From BOG-224 sp963783505 (GTDB lineage Bacteria; Acidobacteriota; Terriglobia; Bryobacterales; Bryobacteraceae): DNA of 64,000 nucleotides. The stretch spans positions 372,001-436,000 of the forward strand of contig CAWAOP010000056.1 of assembly GCA_963783505.1 (NCBI GenBank). The letters run 5' to 3'. Every line of letters starts with the position of its first letter. The first letter of the stretch is position 1. A program made the translations under genes and the position numbers. This document shows positions 8,511-15,427 of the stretch, one piece after another. The notes below the pieces were generated by a model. That model worked only from the letters and a program-made list of their open reading frames with translations, was not told the DNA's origin and searched no databases.

Positions 8511-9683
8511 TCACTGAATTGCAGTGGCGAACTGCACGAATACGCTTCCGTCTGCCAGCACGTTCTCACCGCGCCGGAGGCCGCTGGTGATGGCCACCCT
8601 CCCATCCTGCTGCGTGCCGATGGTTACGGAGCGTTGCTCGAACTGTCCGGCGTCGTGCTGGACGTAGACGATGGGCTCGTTCTTGTCGTCGCGCAGCACG
8701 GCGGCGACGGGAACCGCCAGAATGCTCGACTCGCTGTTGGTGTGGATCACGGCTTCGACGAACATGTCTTTCTTCAGAAGGCCATCCGGATTCTGCGTGA
8801 CGATTCGCACCGGCGTGGTCCGCGTGCTCGGATCGACGTAGGCCCCTACGTAGTTCAGCGTTCCTTTGAACGTCTTTCCGGCGGCGGGGTTGCTTTCGTC
8901 CACCGGATCGCCCACGCGCACCAGCGGCAGGTCGCGATCGAAGATATGGCCTTGCACCCAAACCGTGGAGACATCGCTGAGCATGAAGCAGACCGTCGAT
9001 CCGGCCTGAATCAGCATTCCCGGATTCACCAGTTTCTGCACCACTACGCCCCGGATCGGCGACCGCACCGCCAGTTCCGTGCCGATCGGCGAGCCTTGCG
9101 TTTCGGCCCGGTCGATTTCCTGCGCCGTAATGCCGAAGATGCGCAGCGCCTGCAGGCTGTTCTGCGTGTCGGTCATGGAATCGTTATAATCGGCTTCGGC
9201 GCTTTCCACGTCCTTCGTGGCGACCGCGCCGCGCGCGAGCAGATCTTTCATGCGGTCCACGATTCTCTTGGCCAGCGCCTCCCGATTCCTAGCCTTGCGG
9301 TACGTAGCCACGGCGTTGGCCACATCCGGGCTTGCGACGAACAAAAGCGGGTCGCCCTCTTTCACCTGCGAGCCCAAATCCACGACAATGCGCGATATCG
9401 GCCCGTTCACCTGCGTGATGGCCTGCGTGGTATGGTCGGCGTCCCAGTCAACCGTGCCGGTCGTGGGGATGGCGACCTGCCATGTCCGGCTTTCCACGGG
9501 AACCACTTTCAGATGCGCCAACTGTTCCGGCGGCACGGTAAACAGCGCGGCCCGCACGGTCTTCGGCTCCGCGGAAGCCGGACTTTCGCCCTTGTTGAAG
9601 CTTCCGCAGCCCATTGCTGCTACGCTCAAACCGATCGCAAGAGCGCACGAGACGGCGCTCCGCGGTTGCAAGCTAACACGCAT
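8511..9683 (-). CDS. RND efflux periplasmic adaptor, lipoprotein (CusB/CzcB family)
   Basis: The 390-residue protein has an N-terminal hydrophobic segment ending AAMGCG, a plausible lipobox with Cys26. It is followed by a membrane-fusion core: a first barrel-sandwich strand, an alpha hairpin (RKARNREALAKRIVDRMKDL), a second lipoyl half (GTELAVRSPIRGVVVQKLV) and beta-barrel/membrane-proximal domains. It bridges the RND pump and the outer-membrane channel and may deliver metal. Its stop lies 10 nt before the pump start. It lacks an obvious Met-rich metal-binding tail. Confidence 0.9.
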   Translation of the reverse strand: MRVSLQPRSAVSCALAIGLSVAAMGCGSFNKGESPASAEPKTVRAALFTVPPEQLAHLKVVPVESRTWQVAIPTTGTVDWDADHTTQAITQVNGPISRIVVDLGSQVKEGDPLLFVASPDVANAVATYRKARNREALAKRIVDRMKDLLARGAVATKDVESAEADYNDSMTDTQNSLQALRIFGITAQEIDRAETQGSPIGTELAVRSPIRGVVVQKLVNPGMLIQAGSTVCFMLSDVSTVWVQGHIFDRDLPLVRVGDPVDESNPAAGKTFKGTLNYVGAYVDPSTRTTPVRIVTQNPDGLLKKDMFVEAVIHTNSESSILAVPVAAVLRDDKNEPIVYVQHDAGQFEQRSVTIGTQQDGRVAITSGLRRGENVLADGSVFVQFATAIQ

Positions 9684-9774
9684 GACGGCTCAACCCTCCT
9701 AAGCCCGGCTACAACGAAATGCATGATCCGGCGCCGGCGCGAAAGCCGGAGCCCGATCGCCATTCAAGACGGGT

Positions 9775-10050
9775 CTAGGCGGGGGGAGCGCGCGAGGACT
9801 CGCGATCCAGACTCAGTTCGCGCGGACGCGAAATGCCACTGGACCCCTCCAGTCTGCCGGGCCGGAGCAGAGGCGCCGCGGCCATGGGAGCCGCAGGCGC
9901 AGCCATGGATGCGTACGCCACCTGGCAAAGCGGGCAAGGGCGCTGAGAAGAGTGATCGTGGAGCGCGGCGAAAGCCGCGGTCTGCGCCCACACCATTGCG
10001 CATACGAGCGCAATGAGCCAGATAGCGTGCTTTACGCGAGAGCGGTGCAT
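9775..10050 (-). CDS. small exported His/Cys-rich protein, DUF2946-like
   Basis: From ATG 10050 the 91-residue product starts MHRSRVKHAIWLIALVCAMV, with a signal peptide ending near AAFA, then ALHDHSSQRPCPLCQVAY. A His-x-His followed by CPLCQ just after the signal peptide is the pattern of short DUF2946-type proteins often found beside Cu/Zn efflux genes. It is the first gene of the metal-efflux cluster, 91 bp before the adaptor. A periplasmic metal-binding or sensing role is inference. The C-terminal Ala/Pro/Arg-rich tail carries no motif. Confidence 0.65.
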   Translation of the reverse strand: MHRSRVKHAIWLIALVCAMVWAQTAAFAALHDHSSQRPCPLCQVAYASMAAPAAPMAAAPLLRPGRLEGSSGISRPRELSLDRESSRAPPA

Positions 10051-10065
10051 CGCGGGTTGCGTACT

Positions 10066-10116
10066 ATTATATACGCTACTGGAAGACGTGGCGTTACCGA
10101 CCGCATACCGACCGCA
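10066..10116 (-). promoter_or_regulatory. promoter with tandem 11-bp operator-like repeat for the metal-efflux cluster
   Basis: On the minus strand a perfect TATAAT lies at 10071-10066, only 15 nt before the ATG at 10050. No good -35 is seen at the right spacing. Just upstream, TACCGACCGCA occurs twice in exact tandem (10095-10105 and 10106-10116, plus-strand reading). A weak -35 with direct repeats immediately upstream suits an activator or a MerR/two-component-type regulator, but no such regulator is adjacent. Confidence 0.45.
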
Positions 10117-10224
10117 TACAGTACCGCGCATTCACCCGACCGGCAGCGCAATAAGACGCACTATTAGCCAACTTGGGAAACCGCTCGGAGCCCCTTCGGT
10201 TTTTTCGGGAGCACTGTCGGCCTA

Positions 10225-10233
10225 TGATATACT
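10225..10233 (+). promoter_or_regulatory. extended -10 promoter upstream of the first RRM gene
   Basis: TGA followed by TATACT forms an extended -10 about 100 nt before the GTG of the RNA-binding protein. No convincing -35 is visible. It implies a long 5' untranslated region of roughly 90 nt containing a GACA-repeat stretch (10308-10327). Confidence 0.35.
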
Positions 10234-10331
10234 GGAAATGCCTTTTGAGAGTCCTGCCAGAGCTTGGCCGAATCGGATCTGCCTTGTTTTAGCCCGCACA
10301 ATTGAAAGACAGAAAGACAGACAGACAACTA

Positions 10332-10652
10332 GTGAAGAATATTTTTGTAGGCAATCTGGATTTCGGCGCAACCGAATCGTCCGTGAGATCCCTTTTTGAA
10401 CAGTACGGGACAGTGGACCGAGTGAATCTGGTGACGGACCGCGATACGGGTCGATCGCGCGGATTCGCCTTTGTCGAAATGTCGGATTCCGCTCAGGCCG
10501 ATCAAGCCATCGCGGCCTTGAATGGATTCAACGTGGAGGGTCGCGCGTTGAACGTCAACATAGCCCGCCCGAAGACGGAAGGCGGCGGGCGCGGGGGATC
10601 CTCCCGGGGTCCTCAGGGCGGCGGACGGCAGCGGTTCGAGCGCCGCTGGTAG
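10332..10652 (+). CDS. RNA-binding protein with one RRM domain (glycine/arginine tail)
   Basis: The 106-residue product has a complete RRM: RNP2 NIFVGNL near the N-terminus and RNP1 RGFAFVEM in the middle, then a GGGRGGSSRG tail ending in RW. The GTG start at 10332 is chosen because the paralog at 12048-12341 starts at the equivalent codon (TTG) with the same KNI(F/Y)VGNL. An upstream TTG at 10302 would add ten polar residues. There is no clear Shine-Dalgarno. Such small bacterial RRM proteins resemble cyanobacterial Rbp proteins and bind single-stranded RNA, often in cold adaptation; that role is by analogy. Confidence 0.9.
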   Translation: MKNIFVGNLDFGATESSVRSLFEQYGTVDRVNLVTDRDTGRSRGFAFVEMSDSAQADQAIAALNGFNVEGRALNVNIARPKTEGGGRGGSSRGPQGGGRQRFERRW

Positions 10653-10712
10653 AACTCGCCGGGGCGGCTGGCTGAGGCCGGCCGCACGGCGCTTCGTCGC
10701 CGCAAGGAGAAT

Positions 10713-10895
10713 ATGGAGAGTTTCAAGAAGCGCCAAAAGGAAGCGCGGCGCTTGGAGCGGCAGAGGGATAAGACCGCCCGCCGCTTTGAGCGCAAGCAGA
10801 ATCGAGGGAGTGCGGTGGTTGACGCGCCGCCGGAAGGCGATCAAGCGTCCCCCGACCAAAGTCCCGCTGCGCCAGAGCCCGCTACCGATGCGTAG
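10713..10895 (+). CDS. small highly charged protein, unknown function
   Basis: A 60-codon reading frame starts at ATG 10713 behind AAGGAGA, a good ribosome-binding site. The first half is a basic amphipathic helix (MESFKKRQKEARRLERQRDK) and the rest is acidic and Pro/Ala-rich. It follows the RRM gene by 60 bp on the same strand and precedes another small gene. I do not recognise a family. The basic helix could bind nucleic acid. Confidence 0.6.
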   Translation: MESFKKRQKEARRLERQRDKTARRFERKQNRGSAVVDAPPEGDQASPDQSPAAPEPATDA

Positions 10896-10949
10896 ATCGT
10901 GAGGGTCCAGGCCGAGACGCGCCTGGCAGTCCGTTCAAAGGGAGGCGCT

Positions 10950-11309
10950 ATGGAAGTCAGATACATGGGTTTCGAGCAGATGCGGAATGCGCGCTCGTAC
11001 CGGTTTGACGTAGTGGAAAAGGGCCAACCGGCGAGGCATTTCACGGTCACCACGGATCTGTCGCTGTTCCACACCCATGGCGTCGGCATTCAGGAAGGCC
11101 CGGCTCTTTCCGCAAGCAAACTCACGGCCGATCTGGAAAACAACGCCGCCGGGGCGCACGAGCTCACTACTGAAGATCTACTCTCTTACGTGAATGCGCG
11201 CGCCGCCGAGACCGCGCGGCGTATCGAGAAGCGTAAGGCGCCCCGGCGGCCCGTTGCACGGGCGGAGGGGCAATCGTCCTGGGGAAACTCGGGGCCGAGA
11301 GGCTATTAG
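10950..11309 (+). CDS. hypothetical protein
   Basis: ATG 10950 follows GGGAGG by 5 nt and gives 119 residues (MEVRYMGFEQMRNARSYRFD). The segment YRFDVVEKGQPARHFTVTTD looks like a compact beta-sheet domain. A helical stretch with ELTTEDLLSYVNARAAETARRIEKR follows, then a basic tail. No recognised family. It lies between the charged 60-residue protein and rpsU, in the same orientation. Confidence 0.65.
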   Translation: MEVRYMGFEQMRNARSYRFDVVEKGQPARHFTVTTDLSLFHTHGVGIQEGPALSASKLTADLENNAAGAHELTTEDLLSYVNARAAETARRIEKRKAPRRPVARAEGQSSWGNSGPRGY

Positions 11310-11419
11310 CCGGTCTGACCCATTCGAGGACACTTTGTCTGTCACGTTAAGCGGGAGCGGGGAATTCGATACATACTGGAAGCTGGCGTCGGGAATCATT
11401 TCAACGTAGGAGAACGGAT

Positions 11420-11617
11420 TTGGCTGAGGTACGTCTACAAGAAGGCGAAACGCTGGAAAACGCGCTGCGCCGCTTTAAGAGGAAAGTCCTCCAGGAGGAC
11501 ATCATCAGGGAAGTCAAGCGGCACGCCTTTTATTTAAAGCCGGGCCAGAAACTCCGCGTCAAGCAGGCGCTGGCCCGCAAACGCGCTCGAAAAAAGAATC
11601 GACGGGAGACTGAGTAG
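11420..11617 (+). CDS. rpsU: 30S ribosomal protein S21
   Basis: The 65-residue basic protein (ENALRRFKRKVLQEDIIREV and a C-terminal KQALARKRARKKNRRETE) matches bS21 in length and sequence. The start codon is TTG at 11420, with AGGAGA 5-11 nt upstream. S21 sits on the 30S platform near the anti-Shine-Dalgarno. Its grouping with two RRM proteins suggests a local RNA/translation theme. No terminator is obvious before the convergent gene at 11628. Confidence 0.95.
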   Translation: MAEVRLQEGETLENALRRFKRKVLQEDIIREVKRHAFYLKPGQKLRVKQALARKRARKKNRRETE

Positions 11618-11627
11618 CGCGGCCGCG

Positions 11628-11975
11628 TCATTCGCGGTCCATTTCTCCGGTGAAGCCGATCCTGCGCGCTTCCGTCCGGACGGCCAGGGAGAACTTCTCG
11701 GCTACCGCGATGGTTAGTACGTGGCTCCAGGGAATCAGCATCCTGATCCAGCCGGCGGCGGGATTCTCCTGGCGCTTATCAGTCTCGACTTCGATCCACA
11801 CGCCGATGGCCCCGTCGGCGTCGAGCGATCTTGCGAAGAGAACGTGGCTGTCGTCAACTCCGCGAATATCCAATTGCGTGGCTTCTTCGGGGCGAAGAAA
11901 CAGTTTCACGCCATGCAGATTCGCCCAGGCTCGACTGACCACGACCGCTACGTTCGCGCCCTTGTCGATTTGCAT
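11628..11975 (-). CDS. hypothetical protein
   Basis: A 115-residue frame (MQIDKGANVAVVVSRAWANL) with beta-rich, PilZ-like spacing of short strands (LHGVKLFLRPEEATQLDIRG, GAIGVWIEVE) but without the RxxxR/DxSxxG signature. No signal peptide. It lies downstream of the second RRM gene on the same strand, beyond a hairpin. No clear ribosome-binding site. Two longer plus-strand frames overlap it but show no protein-like pattern. Confidence 0.5.
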   Translation of the reverse strand: MQIDKGANVAVVVSRAWANLHGVKLFLRPEEATQLDIRGVDDSHVLFARSLDADGAIGVWIEVETDKRQENPAAGWIRMLIPWSHVLTIAVAEKFSLAVRTEARRIGFTGEMDRE

Positions 11976-11992
11976 TGTGTTTGCGGGTTTGG

Positions 11993-12021
11993 CCCCGATC
12001 CGGATCTTCTCCGGATCGGGG
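11993..12021 (-). terminator. perfect 12-bp hairpin after the second RRM gene
   Basis: CCCCGATCCGGA and TCCGGATCGGGG flank a 5-nt loop. It begins 27 bp after the RRM stop. No T-run follows on either strand, so it may be an mRNA-stabilising or attenuating hairpin rather than a canonical terminator. Confidence 0.45.
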
Positions 12022-12047
12022 CTGGGATTACGCCTGAGACCGCTCCG

Positions 12048-12341
12048 TTACCAGCGTTTGCGCCCGAAGCCGCCACCGCCGCCACCGGAACGCTCCGTCT
12101 TCGGACGCGCCTCGTTGACATTCAGGGTGCGCCCATCGAGATCCTGGCCGTTGACGCCGGCGATAGCCTTATCGCCCTCCGCGTCGTTCGTCATCTCGAC
12201 AAAGCCAAAGCCGCGAGGTTGACCTGTGTCGCGATCCGTAACGATGTTAACCCGTCCAACTGCGCCGTAGGCTTCAAACAAGCCACGGACAGATTCTTCC
12301 GAAGCCCCAAAACTGAGGTTTCCAACGTAAATGTTCTTCAA
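12048..12341 (-). CDS. RNA-binding protein with one RRM domain (second paralog)
   Basis: The 97-residue product begins KNIYVGNLSFGASEESVRGL (RNP2) and has RGFGFVEM (RNP1) and a short Gly-rich tail ending in RKRW. It is closely related to the protein at 10332-10652. The start is TTG at 12341 behind AGGAAAAG. Divergent orientation and 1.4-kb spacing suggest an old duplication now split by rpsU and small genes. It probably binds single-stranded RNA in the cytosol; target unknown. Confidence 0.9.
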   Translation of the reverse strand: MKNIYVGNLSFGASEESVRGLFEAYGAVGRVNIVTDRDTGQPRGFGFVEMTNDAEGDKAIAGVNGQDLDGRTLNVNEARPKTERSGGGGGGFGRKRW

Positions 12342-12466
12342 GTTTACTTTTCCTATTCTGATCTGAAGGCGGCAAATTCGGTAGGTGGACGAAAGTAGCG
12401 GAGTAAACGCTATGAAAGTCAGCCTAAAATCGGCGGGAGCATCAAATCACCACTATTATCGCACGG

Positions 12467-12535
12467 CCGGGAGCGCAACGGGTTAAAATAGTATAGAGTC
12501 TTTCCGGCCCGTAGGTTCGAGTCCGCTCCCGCACC
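12467..12535 (+). other. degenerate tRNA-like sequence
   Basis: A 5' strand CCGGGAG (12467-12473) pairs at six of seven positions with CTCCCGC (12526-12532), followed by ACC. A T-loop-like AGGTTCGAGTCC is in the right place, with apparently one base missing from the T stem. The D and anticodon arms do not fold. It reads as a tRNA relic or a partial copy left at an integration site. It lies between the RRM gene and a run of unrecognised genes. Confidence 0.4.
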
Positions 12536-12589
12536 GGCAAAACGGCCGGGTTCCGCAGTTGTCCGATAGAAGAAAGAAGGGTTCTCCGA

Positions 12590-13057
12590 ATGCTGTACGA
12601 AAGCACGAGAGGCTTGTTGCAGAGTATTCTCCTATCGCTCGAAGCGGGCGGTCAAGCCATGTGGGACGATCACGCCGAATCCGGGAATACCTGTCTTTAC
12701 GAAATGCACCAGATGTCCGGGTCGCTCCACAAGGCGTATCGTTCCGACCATATGAATGCGAACTCGCGGGCGCAATCCGGTTTCCCCCAGAAATTGAACC
12801 GGGCCATGCCGCACGCGAGGATGATGGTGATCGCCATTCGGCATAAAGACCGGGCACAGGCGATTGAAAGCGGCAAGGCGGCTCTGGCCGAAATGAACGA
12901 CGCCAACCCCGCGATCGCTAGTGGCGCGGAATCGGGCGCCGAAAACGGAGCAGCCCAGCTTATGGCCTCCCATCAAGCGATCGCCGCCGGCAGCCGCCGC
13001 CGGGTGGGGGCAGGCCAAACGTTCTCGGCAGGTATGCGACCGTCAAGCAGGAAGTGA
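12590..13057 (+). CDS. hypothetical protein
   Basis: A 155-codon frame from ATG 12590, with AGAAGGG about 9 nt upstream. The product starts MLYESTRGLLQSILLSLEAG; the middle is Met/His-rich and the end is Ala/Gly/Arg-rich. I recognise no family and the composition is only weakly protein-like. Its stop overlaps the next start as GTGA, which favours both frames being translated. Confidence 0.35.
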   Translation: MLYESTRGLLQSILLSLEAGGQAMWDDHAESGNTCLYEMHQMSGSLHKAYRSDHMNANSRAQSGFPQKLNRAMPHARMMVIAIRHKDRAQAIESGKAALAEMNDANPAIASGAESGAENGAAQLMASHQAIAAGSRRRVGAGQTFSAGMRPSSRK

Positions 13058-13299
13058 AATCTCCGATGAGCCAGGCCTTCACGTATATCGACGTTGCTGG
13101 GAACCAGGCGCAGTATACGGTCTCCGATAAGGACCGCCATAACGAGTTTTGCTGGCGCACCGATCACGGCGACCACGGCGTTGCCCTGTCATACGAGGAC
13201 GCCCAGTATTGGGCAAGGACGGCGCTAAAAGGAAGCATGGCGGCAAACCGTCGATCTGACGAAGCCGTCAGGATCGGAAGGTACTCGCCGCGCTGGTGA
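13054..13299 (+). CDS. hypothetical protein
   Basis: An 81-codon frame from GTG 13054 (or ATG 13066: MSQAFTYIDVAGNQAQYTVS). It overlaps the preceding stop by 4 nt. The sequence is mixed and plausible for a small soluble protein (FCWRTDHGDHGVALSYEDAQ), but no family is recognised. Confidence 0.4.
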   Translation: MKSPMSQAFTYIDVAGNQAQYTVSDKDRHNEFCWRTDHGDHGVALSYEDAQYWARTALKGSMAANRRSDEAVRIGRYSPRW

Positions 13300-13415
13300 T
13301 CGCAGTCGATCCGCCCAGGCTCCAAGAAGTGCGGAAGCGTTCTACCGTTGGCCACCCAACGGCCTGCCTCCACATGGCGGCGTAGCGATGAAGTTCGCGC
13401 CCAAAGAGCCGGGGG

Positions 13416-13964
13416 CTAAGTGGCCCGGATCACGGAGCACGACACACTGCCGCCATCCGCGGCAACGTCCTCGCGGGGCAAGGTAGTTGTGCCGCCAATG
13501 TCGTTTCCGATGGTTGTGTAATCCACCATACCCGCCTGAGTTAGCCCCTTGGCCCGATCCGCCGCGCTGTTACCGAGGGTGAATCCGAATCCCCCGCCGC
13601 TGCGCGGGCCAAATGAACGCTCCGCATCGTGAAAGATGTCGATTTTGTCGCCGGCCGTTTGCTCCACGCGGAGGTGGCTCGGCGCGCTGTAGGCAACCGA
13701 GACAGTATCTATCTCCGGCCCAAGTACCGAAGCTGCAATCGCGGCGCCCCCCTTGGGCTGTCGTTTCACTTGGTTGCTGACGGTGGCCACGATTTCGTAG
13801 CACTCTGCTGCAGCATAAGCCCTAATGACGCGGTCCAGAATGGCCTGATGGGCCCGGGCTGGCCTGTGGGTCTGGGCGGAGACTGCGAGAGCGCGAAGCA
13901 GGATCGCTATCACTCGCCGCCAGAGCTGGGAAAAAGGGAGACGAGGGGCTATCGCGTGCCTCAT
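13416..13964 (-). CDS. secreted protein, LolA/DUF2092-like, apparently C-terminally truncated
   Basis: ATG 13964 follows GGAGGT by 9 nt and gives 182 residues. An N-terminal hydrophobic segment (VIAILLRALAVSAQ) acts as signal peptide. The mature part, with DRVIRAYAAAECYEIVATVS and VAYSAPSHLRVEQTAG, resembles periplasmic proteins of the LolA/DUF2092 kind, which normally continue for another 70-100 residues after a 'xCxVI' strand. Here the frame stops right after SVSCSVIRAT, and no continuation is visible in the other frames. It may be a truncated relic. Confidence 0.55.
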   Translation of the reverse strand: MRHAIAPRLPFSQLWRRVIAILLRALAVSAQTHRPARAHQAILDRVIRAYAAAECYEIVATVSNQVKRQPKGGAAIAASVLGPEIDTVSVAYSAPSHLRVEQTAGDKIDIFHDAERSFGPRSGGGFGFTLGNSAADRAKGLTQAGMVDYTTIGNDIGGTTTLPREDVAADGGSVSCSVIRAT

Positions 13965-14011
13965 GAGGGGCCACCTCCAAGGGTGATTGTACACCCGCAG
14001 TTAATCCAAAA

Positions 14012-14030
14012 GCGGCGGTTTGAACGCCGC
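14012..14030 (-). other. short GC hairpin upstream of the LolA-like gene
   Basis: GCGGCG and CGCCGC around a 7-nt loop. The rest of 13965-14170 shows nothing further that I can name. Confidence 0.3.
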
Positions 14031-14240
14031 CACACAAGCTCGCTCCTTGAGCCACATGTATTTGCATCGAAGGCAGTTGTTACCCAGTGGGTGAACTGCG
14101 CAGCGGTTGAAAACCATGGGCCTTGGGCCAGTAAGCCACGCCGGTTAAGTCCGTTTCCGGGTCTTATGCTTTTGTATCAGGGCATGGCTTGAGCCGTGCC
14201 ACAAGTGCCGCACAATCATGGGCTTCAGATGGAATGAGAA

Positions 14241-14314
14241 GGCCGGTCCCTCAGAACGGGATGCGTTATGCTCCCAATGTTAGACGCACTCAAGGTGCAA
14301 AAAGGAGACCGGCC
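14241..14314 (+). promoter_or_regulatory. structured leader of the IS110 transposase; candidate part of the bridge-RNA region
   Basis: GGCCGGTC (14241-14248) pairs with GACCGGCC (14307-14314), which lies between the AAAGGAG ribosome-binding site and the ATG. An inner hairpin GCAC-TCAAG-GTGC is at 14285-14297. Such a stem could control transposase translation or be part of the non-coding RNA of IS110 elements. Confidence 0.4.
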
Positions 14315-15427
14315 ATGAAGAAGAATAGCACTGAACCGTCGAGCGGCAAACGGCAGACGCGCAAGCCAAGCGAGAAGAACGTGATCGTCGGAATTGATCT
14401 CGGGGACCGCAGCTCAAGCTATTGCGTCCTGAGCCAGGCGGGGGAGATTGTCCGCACCAGCACCGTGGCGACCACCAAGAAGGACCTGAATCGCATCTTC
14501 GGAGCGCTGCCGCACAGCCGCCTGGCGTTGGAAGCGGGTACGCACTCGCCCTGGGTGAGCCGGCATCTGAAGGCGCTGGGGCACGATGTGATTGTGGCCA
14601 ATCCGCGGCGCGTGCGGCTGATCTCGGCCAGCAGCCGGAAGAACGACCGGCTGGACGCGGAGACGCTGGCGCGGCTGGCGCGAGTCGATCCGAAGATGCT
14701 GTTTCCGATCCGTCACCGTGGGGAAGAGGCGCAGGCGGATCTGACGACGATCCGCGCACGGGCCGCGCTGGTGGAAGCTCGCACGATGCTGATCAACGCG
14801 GCGCGGGGTCTTACGAAATCGTTTGGGGAGCGGCTGAAGAAATGCGACGCACGGTATGTGAACGAGGAGTTGGCGAAGGATCTGCCGGCCGCGCTGCAGG
14901 CGTCGATCGGACCGCTGCTGGAGGAGATCGGGCATCTGAGCGCGCGCATTCAGGAATACGACGAGGCGATCGAACGTCTGGCGCGGGACAGCTATCCGGA
15001 GACGTCCTTGCTGAGGGCGGTATCGGGGGTAGGGGCGCTGATCGCGCTGACGTACATGCTCACCATCGATGACCCGCATCGGTTCCAGCGGAGCCGGGAG
15101 GTGGGGTGTTATCTGGGGATGCGGCCGCGGCGGAAGCAGAGCGGGGGCAAGAATCCGGAGCTGGGCATCAGCAAGGAAGGAGACGTGTATCTGCGGAAGT
15201 TGCTGGTACAGGGAGCGCACGTGATTCTGGGGCGGCATGGGTCGGATAGCGATCTGCGGCGGTTCGGGCAGCGGTTGGCGGCGCGCGGCGGCAAGGGAGC
15301 CAAGAAGAAAGCGCGGGTGGCGGTGGCGCGGAAGTTGGCTGTGCTCCTGCATCACCTGTGGGTGACGGGGGAGGTTTACGAAGCGGTGCGGCCCAAACCG
15401 GAACCGGCGCTAGCCGCGGTGGCCTGA
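14315..15427 (+). CDS. IS110-family transposase (bridge-RNA-guided recombinase type)
   Basis: ATG 14315 follows AAAGGAGACCGGCC and gives 370 residues. The N-terminal RuvC-like DEDD domain shows GIDLGD (Asp28), LALEAGTHSPW (Glu73) and KNDRLDAETLARL (Asp111, Asp114, with the 3-residue spacing typical of the family). The C-terminal Transposase_20 domain starts near LLRAVSGVGALIAL and carries the conserved GISKEGD Ser (about 286), the presumed nucleophile. It catalyses IS excision and insertion using a non-coding RNA from the element. The frame is intact, so it may be active. Confidence 0.95.
   Translation: MKKNSTEPSSGKRQTRKPSEKNVIVGIDLGDRSSSYCVLSQAGEIVRTSTVATTKKDLNRIFGALPHSRLALEAGTHSPWVSRHLKALGHDVIVANPRRVRLISASSRKNDRLDAETLARLARVDPKMLFPIRHRGEEAQADLTTIRARAALVEARTMLINAARGLTKSFGERLKKCDARYVNEELAKDLPAALQASIGPLLEEIGHLSARIQEYDEAIERLARDSYPETSLLRAVSGVGALIALTYMLTIDDPHRFQRSREVGCYLGMRPRRKQSGGKNPELGISKEGDVYLRKLLVQGAHVILGRHGSDSDLRRFGQRLAARGGKGAKKKARVAVARKLAVLLHHLWVTGEVYEAVRPKPEPALAAVA

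Noticed and set aside
6248..8590. 780-codon plus-strand frame
   Set aside because: Antisense shadow of the RND pump, caused by high-GC third positions.
10308..10327. GACA microsatellite as a phase-variation tract
   Set aside because: Only about four units, interrupted, and upstream of the chosen start; too short to support phase variation.
11721..12398. 225-codon plus-strand frame over the second RRM gene
   Set aside because: The minus-strand RRM motifs are clear, so this is a shadow.
14189..14314. N-terminal extension of the IS110 transposase from 14189
   Set aside because: It runs through the structured leader; ATG 14315 has a proper ribosome-binding site and the family N-terminus.
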